Of a stretch of 5,539 bases of DNA, positions 1 through 5,187 are shown piece by piece. Source of the DNA: Desulfobulbaceae bacterium (GTDB lineage Bacteria > Desulfobacterota > Desulfobulbia > Desulfobulbales > Desulfocapsaceae); the NCBI GenBank assembly GCA_030599175.1, contig JAUVON010000202.1:1-5539 (forward strand), read 5' to 3'. Each line of letters starts with the position of its first letter. Position 1 is the stretch's first letter. Both the position numbers and the translations under genes were made by a program. The notes below the pieces were generated by a model, which was not told the origin of the DNA, searched no databases, and saw only the letters and a program-made list of their open reading frames with translations.

Positions 1-37
1 AAACCACTGGAAAGTGAGCAGGAATTTCCTAGCACCA

Positions 38-262
38 TCATTGCCGGGACAGTTGAGCCGCCAGTTTAATCGCTTCAATCATCGACTGTGGGTTAGCGCG
101 ACCTTCTCCGGCTTTTCCGAAGGCAGTACCATGATCAACTGAAGTGCGAACAATAGGGAGTCCTATTGTTACGTTGACACCTGCCATATGGCCCCAGGTA
201 TCAGTCTTGTTATCAAACTGGAAACCAACCAGCTTGGTAGGAATATGACCCTGGTCGAGGTG
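38..262 (-). pseudogene. C-terminal remnant of PdxA-family dehydrogenase
   Basis: Reading the minus strand to a TGA stop at 38-40 gives 74 codons that match the C-terminal end of the PdxA family (4-hydroxythreonine-4-phosphate dehydrogenase and its PdxA2-like relatives that oxidise phosphorylated four-carbon acid sugars). Visible motifs are DQGHIPTK near the start, which is the tail of the metal-binding YHDQG(H/L) motif, then [20 protein letters not shown] with the conserved Asn and Arg, then the [17 protein letters not shown] helix. A complete PdxA is about 330 residues, so about three quarters is missing. The His expected before DQG is replaced by Leu, exactly where homology begins. No start codon serves this frame: an in-frame TAA lies at 269-271, only two codons upstream. 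It is fused out of frame to the secretion signal at 262-357, so it is not expected to be translated as an enzyme. Family assignment is firm. Whether it was biosynthetic PdxA or catabolic PdxA2 is inferred from the operon, which favours PdxA2. Confidence 0.85.
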
Positions 263-357
263 CCTAGCTTAAGAGTAGTTTTGGCGTAACCCGAGGTCGT
301 AACCGCCAGCACCATGAATAGAGAAAAAACAACAACTACCAACAATTTCTTTTGCAT
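169..357 (-). pseudogene. Truncated TRAP-type solute-binding protein (signal peptide only), out-of-frame tail
   Basis: From ATG 357 the frame encodes a textbook Sec signal peptide: MQKK, a hydrophobic core of about 15 residues (LLVVVVFSLFMVLAV), then TTSGYA with probable cleavage after Ala25. The mature start KTTLKLG is what many DctP-type TRAP transporter periplasmic binding proteins begin with. A real DctP is about 330 residues. Here homology ends after about seven mature residues, around 256-264. The remaining ~30 codons to the TAA at 169-171 are the PdxA fragment read in the wrong frame. The open frame can be extended up to a GTG at 426 that overlaps the larA stop, but ATG 357 is the better start because a strong Shine-Dalgarno precedes it. 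The gene sits 65 bases after larA and would have been the next gene of the operon. TRAP assignment rests on signal peptide plus a few residues, so it is likely rather than proven. A different exported binding protein is possible. Confidence 0.6.
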
Positions 358-362
358 AACTG

Positions 363-369
363 TCTCCTT
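363..369 (-). promoter_or_regulatory. Ribosome-binding site of the truncated binding protein
   Basis: Minus-strand AAGGAGA lies five bases upstream of ATG 357. It fixes the original start of the truncated exported protein and shows that translation initiation survived the event that destroyed the gene. A short secreted peptide may therefore still be made. Confidence 0.65.
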
Positions 370-422
370 GGTTTGAAAAATTAAACATCCGTATTTGCCG
401 TTAATTTCCTTATCCATCTTAT

Positions 423-1721
423 TCACGATTCAAGGATCGGAAACGTATTGGCACCTTGTGGCATAACTGTAATTTTAGGAAAATCAGTGCCACATTTCTC
501 ATATGCTATCGTCAAAGCCTCATCTATAGTGGCGACCCCTTGAACACCTGCCTTACGGGCTAATTGAATGTTTTTTTCCAGGGTAACCAGAATGATGTGA
601 CCTTGATTGGCATACTCTAATTGCCGTACTGCGATCCACCCTGAAATGAGAAAGTTTTCTCGTACGGCTTTCTCCATATCCAAAGCGGTGGGGTAGTTAA
701 ACCAGTCAAAGAACTCCGCGGGGTCTTCAATATACGGACATTCTGCAAGGACGATAACAACACCTCCGGGCTTCATTGCGTAAATTGCATTGTCGATGGT
801 CTTCTGGGACTGATAGAGGTTAATGTCTTTAGGGTACCCACCGGCTGAAGCGATGACTATGTCGGCCTGTTCCTGGATCGTCACCCCGAAAATCTCATCC
901 ACCAGCCTGGTAGCCTGTTGCCAGGCAGAGACCCAATTGCCCGTAAAAATACCGGTAATATCACCATCAAGATTCGGCACCACATTTACGAGAAAATCGG
1001 CTTTGAGGAATGCCGCTGCTTCCATCATATCTTCGTGAGATGGATTGCCGGTCGTTTTCATATTGGCGGCCAGAGAACTGGAACCATCTCCGACATTCTT
1101 TTCCATGGCCCACATATGACTCTGTTGAATTGTCTTGAGTGAAGATACCCCGGGCAGGATACTCTTCCTCCCCCCTCCATAGCCCACCATGTAGTGATAG
1201 ATGACCCCACCGGTTAGAATAACTCGATCCGCCTCAGCCACTATACGGTTAAAAGAAACTTCCGTTCCCCGACTGGTCTTACCGTAATAAATCATATTGT
1301 CCGTGTCCCAGGCATCGTGGTTGATCACCTTGACACGTCGACAAATGGCTTCAGTGCATAGTTCTTCCAGCTCTTCAGCAGTGTTAGAGCGATGAGCTCC
1401 AACAGCAATGATGACAGTTATGTTTTCATCAGTAATACCGGCTTCGTTCAAATAATCAACCAGGATTGGCAGGCTAAGCTCATTATGCTGCCAGGCACGG
1501 GTGATATCGCTGACCAAGATAGCCACGGTCTCGCCCGGTTTAACAATTTCATGCAGTGGCGGACAATCTATAGGATGTGCCAACGCATATCGGTAGGCAG
1601 ATTCCAGATTTTCAGGAGGTGTACGATTTTTTCCTACGAGGTGATAGAGAAGCTGCTCCGTCGGGATAGAAAAAGCGGTAGTTCCTTTTCCGATCTTCAG
1701 TTCAAAACGTCTGTCCTTCAT
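423..1721 (-). CDS. larA: LarA-family nickel-pincer racemase/epimerase (DUF2088)
   Basis: This 432-residue protein has the usual LarA length (about 425). LarA enzymes racemise or epimerise 2-hydroxy acids by hydride transfer to a nickel-pincer nucleotide cofactor covalently tethered to a lysine. All signature residues are present, at positions almost identical to Lactobacillus plantarum LarA: Asp72 and Arg75 in SDITR, His110-Arg111 in VGAHR, His176 in GGVIYHY, the tether Lys186 in GYGGGRKSILPGV, nickel ligand His202 in QQSHMW, and Lys298 in GGYPKD. The N-terminal (about 1-270) and C-terminal halves both look complete. ATG 1721 is preceded by AGAGGA at proper spacing. The gene follows panB by 43 bases, so they are probably co-transcribed. 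The cofactor synthesis genes larB, larC and larE are not in the window and would have to be elsewhere. The family includes enzymes for lactate, malate, phenyllactate, 2-hydroxyglutarate and gluconate. Lactate is therefore not assured, and the operon points to a different, possibly acid-sugar, substrate. Family call strong, substrate unknown. Confidence 0.93.
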   Translation of the reverse strand: MKDRRFELKIGKGTTAFSIPTEQLLYHLVGKNRTPPENLESAYRYALAHPIDCPPLHEIVKPGETVAILVSDITRAWQHNELSLPILVDYLNEAGITDENITVIIAVGAHRSNTAEELEELCTEAICRRVKVINHDAWDTDNMIYYGKTSRGTEVSFNRIVAEADRVILTGGVIYHYMVGYGGGRKSILPGVSSLKTIQQSHMWAMEKNVGDGSSSLAANMKTTGNPSHEDMMEAAAFLKADFLVNVVPNLDGDITGIFTGNWVSAWQQATRLVDEIFGVTIQEQADIVIASAGGYPKDINLYQSQKTIDNAIYAMKPGGVVIVLAECPYIEDPAEFFDWFNYPTALDMEKAVRENFLISGWIAVRQLEYANQGHIILVTLEKNIQLARKAGVQGVATIDEALTIAYEKCGTDFPKITVMPQGANTFPILES

Positions 1722-1764
1722 GATAGTATCCTCTGGTCACTATGCTGTATTACAATTCTTTCAT

Positions 1765-2592
1765 TTAAAGTTTGTCTGCTTCACCTTCTATCATCCGGTA
1801 GACATGTTCTTCCCCGGGGAACTCCCCTTTTCGCACGTCATCGATATAAGCGGCAAAAACTTTTCGGTATTCTTCTGCTACATTGCCGTAACGTTTGACG
1901 AACTTAGGTGTAAATGCCTGGAAAAGACCGAGGATGTCTGAACAGATCATTACCTGGCCATGGCAATCCCCGGCGCCGATACCATACACAGGAATGGGTA
2001 AGGCATCACAGATCAACCGAGTCACTTCCGGGGGAACTCCCTCCACGAGTAGAGCAAAAGCCCCTGACTCATAAACGGCCCTGGCATCTTCGATTATAGC
2101 TTTGGCACTATCCACCGTTCTCCCCTGGGCTCGAAACCCACCCTGCGCACCGGAACTCTGGGGTGTAAGGCCTACATGTCCCATCACCAGCATGCCACCG
2201 TCACTGATAGCCTTAATAACATCTGCAACCCGCGTCCCACCCTCCAGTTTAATGCAGTCTACACCCGCTTCTTTGTGAAAACGAATAGCATTTTCACATG
2301 CAGCTGACACCCCTGCCTGATAGGAGCCGAAGGGCATGTCACCAATGATGAAAGTATTTGGTGCAGCGCGACGTACGGCCTCAGTATGATATATGCATTG
2401 ATCCATGGTTACGGGGACGGTGCCGGAATATCCGTAGACAGCCATCCCCAGACTATCTCCCACCAACAGCATATCCATACCTGCCTCTTCAGCCAGCTGG
2501 GCAGTGACATAGTCATAAGCAGTCATCCAGACGGCTCTTTGACCGTCATCTTTCATTTTCTGCAGATCAAAGCGCGTGAGTTTCTTTTTCAA
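1765..2592 (-). CDS. panB: 3-methyl-2-oxobutanoate hydroxymethyltransferase (ketopantoate hydroxymethyltransferase)
   Basis: PanB transfers a hydroxymethyl group from 5,10-methylene-tetrahydrofolate to 2-oxoisovalerate, giving ketopantoate for pantothenate and CoA synthesis, in the cytoplasm. Counted from TTG 2592 the protein has 275 residues (E. coli PanB has 264). Motifs in order: TAYDY, LLVGDSLGM with metal ligand Asp46, YHTEAVRR, GDMPFGSY with metal ligand Asp85, IKLEGG with Lys115 and metal ligand Glu117, GHVGLTPQS, GGFRAQGR, LLVEGVP with the catalytic base Glu184, GIGAG, and the terminal PGEEH. Nothing essential is missing, so the classical activity is likely retained. TTG 2592 is preferred over the in-frame ATG at 2664 because AGGAG sits seven bases before it, while the extra 24 residues look unlike any PanB N-terminus. 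panC and panD are not adjacent. Instead panB lies between a DeoR-type regulator and larA, unusual for a vitamin gene and suggesting a catabolic or dual role (inference). Spacing to larA is 43 bases. Confidence 0.95.
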   Translation of the reverse strand: MKKKLTRFDLQKMKDDGQRAVWMTAYDYVTAQLAEEAGMDMLLVGDSLGMAVYGYSGTVPVTMDQCIYHTEAVRRAAPNTFIIGDMPFGSYQAGVSAACENAIRFHKEAGVDCIKLEGGTRVADVIKAISDGGMLVMGHVGLTPQSSGAQGGFRAQGRTVDSAKAIIEDARAVYESGAFALLVEGVPPEVTRLICDALPIPVYGIGAGDCHGQVMICSDILGLFQAFTPKFVKRYGNVAEEYRKVFAAYIDDVRKGEFPGEEHVYRMIEGEADKL

Positions 2593-2599
2593 TATACTT

Positions 2600-2604
2600 C
2601 TCCT
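2600..2604 (-). promoter_or_regulatory. Ribosome-binding site that sets the TTG start of panB
   Basis: Minus-strand AAAAGGAGAAG contains a perfect AGGAG seven bases upstream of TTG 2590-2592. No comparable site precedes the ATG at 2664. This is the main reason for shortening the gene to 275 residues. Confidence 0.8.
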
Positions 2605-2650
2605 TTTCCAATAATTGCTACCCGTCCTACTAACACCCATAAAATGAATT

Positions 2651-2672
2651 TCACAACGATGCATGAAAGTGA
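2651..2672. promoter_or_regulatory. Imperfect palindrome in the panB leader, candidate operator
   Basis: The 22-base site has arms TCAC and GTGA around a central perfect ATGCAT: TCAC, four bases, ATGCAT, four bases, GTGA (14 of 22 positions symmetrical). It lies in the 130-base gap between the DeoR-type gene and panB, about 60 bases upstream of the TTG start, where an operator or internal promoter control would be expected. It contains AACGAT, a core also present upstream of the regulator (3569-3574) and of the aminotransferase (3921-3926). DeoR-family operators vary widely, so assignment to this regulator is a guess. Confidence 0.3.
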
Positions 2673-2722
2673 TGTGGTCGAGGAAGGTCGTTTAAAATTC
2701 CGGTTTATTCGGGTTAACTATT

Positions 2723-3523
2723 TTAGCCACCTGCAAGGGTAATAGAGACTCCCTTCTGTGCCAGAGCTCTGCTGATGGCCGGGTCAGGGAGACGATCAGT
2801 TATGATTTCAGAAGATTTTTCAACACTGAAAGCATCGAAGAATGCCACTGCTCCGAATTTAGAGGCATCAGCCAGAATAATGACTTTCTGGGCGGCTGCA
2901 GACATATACCGTTTTGTATAGGCGACATCCAGTGAGGTGTCACAATAGCTTGTGTCGGTAATAGCGTGAATACCCATCAGTGCCACATCTACGTGGAGGT
3001 TCCGGAGGAAGCTCGTTCCAGGTTCTCCCAGAAGGGAGTAAGATCCTCTTCTAAGGGAACCGCCGCAGACCATCAGATGGATTGATGGACTTCCTGCAAA
3101 TAACTTTGCTATTCTAAGATCGTTGGTTACAGCAGTGAGTATCAAGCCGTTTTCCACTACCCGGCATGCTGCTTCATAGACGGTGGAGCTAGAATCAAAA
3201 ATAACACTTTGGTGATCCTTCAGCCGGTCAGCCGCGAGCTTGCCAATGGCGGCTTTTTCTTTCCGGGCGATTTGGGATGCTGTCTGATAGTCCGATTCGA
3301 AGGTTGTTCCAGGGATTGACGTCAATGTGGCGCCACCATGGCTCCGTTGAATGATACCGGATTTAGTAATGCACGCCAGATCCCGCCGAATGGTCGGCAG
3401 TGAAACACCGACATTTTCAGACAGTTCCTGAACAGAAACAAAACCTTTTAGCCGGATCAGTTCAATAATCTGGCTGCGGCGCTGAACAGGAATAATATGT
3501 GAGTTTTTTTGAGTGAAAATCAT
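2723..3523 (-). CDS. DeoR/GlpR-family transcriptional repressor
   Basis: From ATG 3523 the protein has 266 residues, typical of the family (about 250-260). The N-terminal winged helix-turn-helix (about residues 12-65) carries RRSQIIELIRLKGFVSVQELSENVGVS and the family hallmark TIRRDL, followed by GIIQRSHGGA. The C-terminal sensor domain (about 85-240) has DSSST at about 110, in place of the more usual DxGTT phosphate-binding loop, then VTND, CGGSLRR, DVALMGI, and the late LADASKFG motif. Such regulators usually bind a phosphorylated sugar or sugar acid and release DNA. Starts further upstream in frame exist at ATG 3547 and GTG 3577, but they add residues not seen in relatives and run into a likely promoter/operator, so ATG 3523 is preferred. 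The GGGG ahead of it is only a weak ribosome-binding site. It is followed 130 bases later by panB in the same direction and most likely controls panB, larA and the lost downstream genes, and itself. The effector is unknown. Confidence 0.92.
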   Translation of the reverse strand: MIFTQKNSHIIPVQRRSQIIELIRLKGFVSVQELSENVGVSLPTIRRDLACITKSGIIQRSHGGATLTSIPGTTFESDYQTASQIARKEKAAIGKLAADRLKDHQSVIFDSSSTVYEAACRVVENGLILTAVTNDLRIAKLFAGSPSIHLMVCGGSLRRGSYSLLGEPGTSFLRNLHVDVALMGIHAITDTSYCDTSLDVAYTKRYMSAAAQKVIILADASKFGAVAFFDAFSVEKSSEIITDRLPDPAISRALAQKGVSITLAGG

Positions 3524-3558
3524 CAATAAGACCCCATGTACTATCATTCTTCTCGCCA

Positions 3559-3587
3559 AGTAATCATAAACGATCACAAAAAGTCAA
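3559..3587 (-). promoter_or_regulatory. Candidate promoter/operator of the DeoR-type gene
   Basis: On the minus strand a good -35 hexamer TTGACT (3582-3587) is followed at 16-17 bases by only a weak -10 (GATTAC or ATTACT, 3559-3565). Between them lies TGATCGTTTATGATTA, which has two TGAT half-words and the ATCGTTT word shared with the aminotransferase leader. A repressor-bound, weakly matching promoter would fit autoregulation. The site overlaps the upstream GTG start option, which argues for the shorter protein. Suggestive only. Confidence 0.3.
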
Positions 3588-3686
3588 GGGAAAAATATTC
3601 GTGTTTGAGCTGGAATTGAGAATATATGCGATTCAGGATACATTTTGGAAGAAGGGATTCTGGACGAATTTATGATTTACAATAGA

Positions 3687-3833
3687 GATGGCGTCGTAAA
3701 AAGTCCCCTGCTTCGTCATTCCCGCGGCGGGAATCCAGAACGTGTTGAAATGACTGGATCGAAGTCTACGCTTATCTCCCGCCTGCGCGGGAATGACGGG
3801 ATGGTGCAGAATTTGGGTTTTTACGAGTTTATC
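3687..3833. repeat. MITE-like intergenic repeat with terminal inverted repeats and CGTCATTCCCGCG hairpin arms
   Basis: The ends are imperfect inverted repeats: GATggcgTCGTAAAAA at 3687-3702 and the complement of GATaaacTCGTAAAAA at 3818-3833, with the inner nine bases TCGTAAAAA perfect. Inside, CGTCATTCCCGCG (3714-3726) is perfectly complementary to CGCGGGAATGACG (3786-3798). Nested smaller hairpins are TCCCGC/GCGGGA (3777-3792) and ATCCAG/CTGGAT (3733-3759). AATAGA occurs immediately outside both ends (3681-3686 and 3834-3839) and looks like a target-site duplication. The ATTCCC...GGGAAT core is like the dRS3-type words known from Neisseria and like abundant dispersed repeats of several proteobacterial groups. 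It has no transposase, so it would be non-autonomous. The left ATTCCC..GGGAAT unit has a 5-base centre where the common form has 8, suggesting a small deletion. Presence of the structure is certain. Its mobile origin is inferred. Confidence 0.75.
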
Positions 3834-3877
3834 AATAGAAACTTATGCAAATCCGGCTTGAATAGTTGGGTAGGATA

Positions 3878-3904
3878 TTGTAGAAAAAAATGACTTTGTA
3901 TAAT
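3878..3904 (+). promoter_or_regulatory. Sigma-70-like promoter of the aminotransferase gene
   Basis: A perfect -10 hexamer TATAAT lies at 3899-3904. The best -35 is TTGTAG at 3878-3883 with a short 15-base spacer, so recognition probably rests mainly on the -10. Transcription would start near 3911, giving a leader of about 50 bases before ATG 3963. The promoter lies just outside the right end of the repeat element, so the element does not separate promoter from gene. Confidence 0.5.
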
Positions 3905-3913
3905 CGCAGTCAA

Positions 3914-3924
3914 CGTTTGAAACG
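3914..3924. promoter_or_regulatory. Short perfect palindrome at the expected transcription start, candidate operator
   Basis: CGTTTGAAACG is an 11-base inverted repeat (five-base arms, G centre) located 10 bases after TATAAT, at or just after the predicted transcription start, where a bound repressor would block initiation. Its right half extends to AAACGAT, which also occurs upstream of the divergent DeoR-type gene (3568-3574). That allows, without proving, common control. Confidence 0.3.
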
Positions 3925-3962
3925 ATATTTACCTGGTTAAATAACAAATCATGAGAGCCTAA

Positions 3963-5168
3963 ATGAATACCAATATTACGTTAGCAGACAGGATCGAAAA
4001 ACTTGGAATAGAAACAGCATTCGTAGTAGCTGCCCAGGCAGCGGCGCATAGTGCTGGAGGTAACAAGGTCTACCCCTTTCACCTTGGAGATCTTAACCTG
4101 AAGACACCTCATAACATCGCTGAAGCAGCTTGCCGGGCGTTACAAGAAGGCAGAACCGGCTATACAGCTAATGCAGGGATTCCGCAGCTGCGTGAAGCTC
4201 TTGCGGATGATTTTAACCGTACCCGGGGCACTGACTATACAATCGATAACGTAGCTGTTCAGCCTGGAGGCAAGCCGGTTATTGCAAAGTTTCTCCTTAC
4301 TCTTATGAATCCGGGAGACGAAGTGCTCTACCCTAACCCTGGTTTCCCTATTTATGAATCCCAAATAGAGTTTCATGGCGGTATAGCAGTTCCATACGGA
4401 ACCGTTCCGGGAGATGGAAACTTTACTTTCGATATTGAGGGACTCGAGGCATCTATTACTGAACGCACAAGACTGCTGATCGTAAACGATCTGCACAACC
4501 CAACCAGTGCAGAATGCAGCCCGGAAGACCGGCACCGAATTGCAGAATTGGCAGTAAAGCATGATCTCACCGTGCTGCTTGATGAAGCTTACTATGATAT
4601 TCGCTATGACGGTGAACCTGCCTCGCTGATTTCTGAACCGGGCATGGAGGAACGAAGTGTAATTCTATATACCTTTTCCAAACGGTTTGCAATGACCGGC
4701 TGGCGCATCGGGGCTGCCCTGGGGCCGAAAAAAATCATTGATGTGATTGGCAAACTCAATGTAAATGATGAATCCTGCACAAATCATTTCGTCCAATATG
4801 CTGCCTTGGAGGCCCTGAATGGGGATCAGGGAGAAGTACTCAATATCCTCAAAGTTTTGCGGGAACGCCGTGACCTTTGCGTCGACCTACTTGCCGATAT
4901 CGAAGGAGTGTTCTGCTATCGCCCGAATGCAACTTTTTATTTATATCCCGAGGTCACAGTAGCCATGGCAAACAAAGGTTTCAATGACTATCAGGTTTTT
5001 CTGGCAGCCATTTTAGAGAACACAGGAGTTTCAATGTGTGCCAGAGCACACTTCGGCACTCCTCTACCTGGCGAAACAAAACAGTATGTGCGTCTTGCCT
5101 ACTCGGGAATTGATCTCGATTTAATTCAAGAGGGACTAGTAAAACTTAAAACCTATCTGGAAAGCTGA
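3963..5168 (+). CDS. Class I/II pyridoxal-phosphate aminotransferase
   Basis: This 401-residue protein is a complete fold-type I aminotransferase that moves an amino group between an amino acid and a 2-oxo acid using PLP, in the cytoplasm. Visible family features: substrate/cofactor Tyr67 in GRTGYTANAGIPQLR, QPGGK at 100-104, the YPNPGFPIYES segment at 123-133, Asn179 in LHNPT, Asp207 and Tyr210 in LLDEAYYDI, the PLP-binding Lys240 in TFSKRFAMTGWRIG with phosphate-contacting Arg248, and the carboxylate-binding Arg377 in YVRLAYSG. The usual NPTG turn is NPTS here. The family spans aspartate, aromatic and diaminopimelate aminotransferases, and the sequence alone does not settle the substrate. 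ATG 3963 is preceded by GAGAG six bases upstream. A three-codon frame ATG AGA GCC TAA (3951-3962) ends directly against the start codon. It is divergent from the DeoR-type gene and has its own promoter. A functional link, such as amination of a 2-oxo acid made by the left-hand cluster, is speculation. Confidence 0.95.
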   Translation: MNTNITLADRIEKLGIETAFVVAAQAAAHSAGGNKVYPFHLGDLNLKTPHNIAEAACRALQEGRTGYTANAGIPQLREALADDFNRTRGTDYTIDNVAVQPGGKPVIAKFLLTLMNPGDEVLYPNPGFPIYESQIEFHGGIAVPYGTVPGDGNFTFDIEGLEASITERTRLLIVNDLHNPTSAECSPEDRHRIAELAVKHDLTVLLDEAYYDIRYDGEPASLISEPGMEERSVILYTFSKRFAMTGWRIGAALGPKKIIDVIGKLNVNDESCTNHFVQYAALEALNGDQGEVLNILKVLRERRDLCVDLLADIEGVFCYRPNATFYLYPEVTVAMANKGFNDYQVFLAAILENTGVSMCARAHFGTPLPGETKQYVRLAYSGIDLDLIQEGLVKLKTYLES

Positions 5169-5187
5169 CTCGGCAGCTGTTTCAAGG

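Noticed and set aside
1..39. ATG at 37-39 overlapping the pdxA stop (TGATG) as the start of a further minus-strand gene
   Set aside because: Only 13 codons are visible and they resemble no known family start, including the acid-sugar kinase often found after pdxA2; no ribosome-binding site stands out.
169..426. 85-codon minus-strand ORF as one intact small exported protein starting at GTG 426
   Set aside because: The good ribosome-binding site belongs to ATG 357, and the last 30 codons are pdxA sequence in the wrong frame, so the ORF is a fusion remnant.
1392..1898. 168-codon plus-strand ORF opposite larA and panB
   Set aside because: It is antisense to two strongly supported genes, crosses their boundary, and its translation shows no domain pattern.
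3714..3798. CRISPR or tandem array
   Set aside because: There are only two repeat units and they are inverted, not direct, with no regular spacers.
3645..3893. 82-codon plus-strand ORF containing LLRHSRGGNPE and RLRGNDG
   Set aside because: These peptides are the translation of the repeat element's hairpin arms, a frequent source of false hypothetical proteins. The frame merely crosses the element and has no ribosome-binding site or family similarity.
4140..4562. 140-codon minus-strand ORF opposite the aminotransferase
   Set aside because: It is a shadow of the coding strand, with Cys- and Ser-rich low-quality translation and no start signal.
5163..5178. Stem AGCTG / CAGCT over the aminotransferase stop as a terminator
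   Set aside because: Only five base pairs and no U-tract, only GTTTC; too weak to call a rho-independent terminator.
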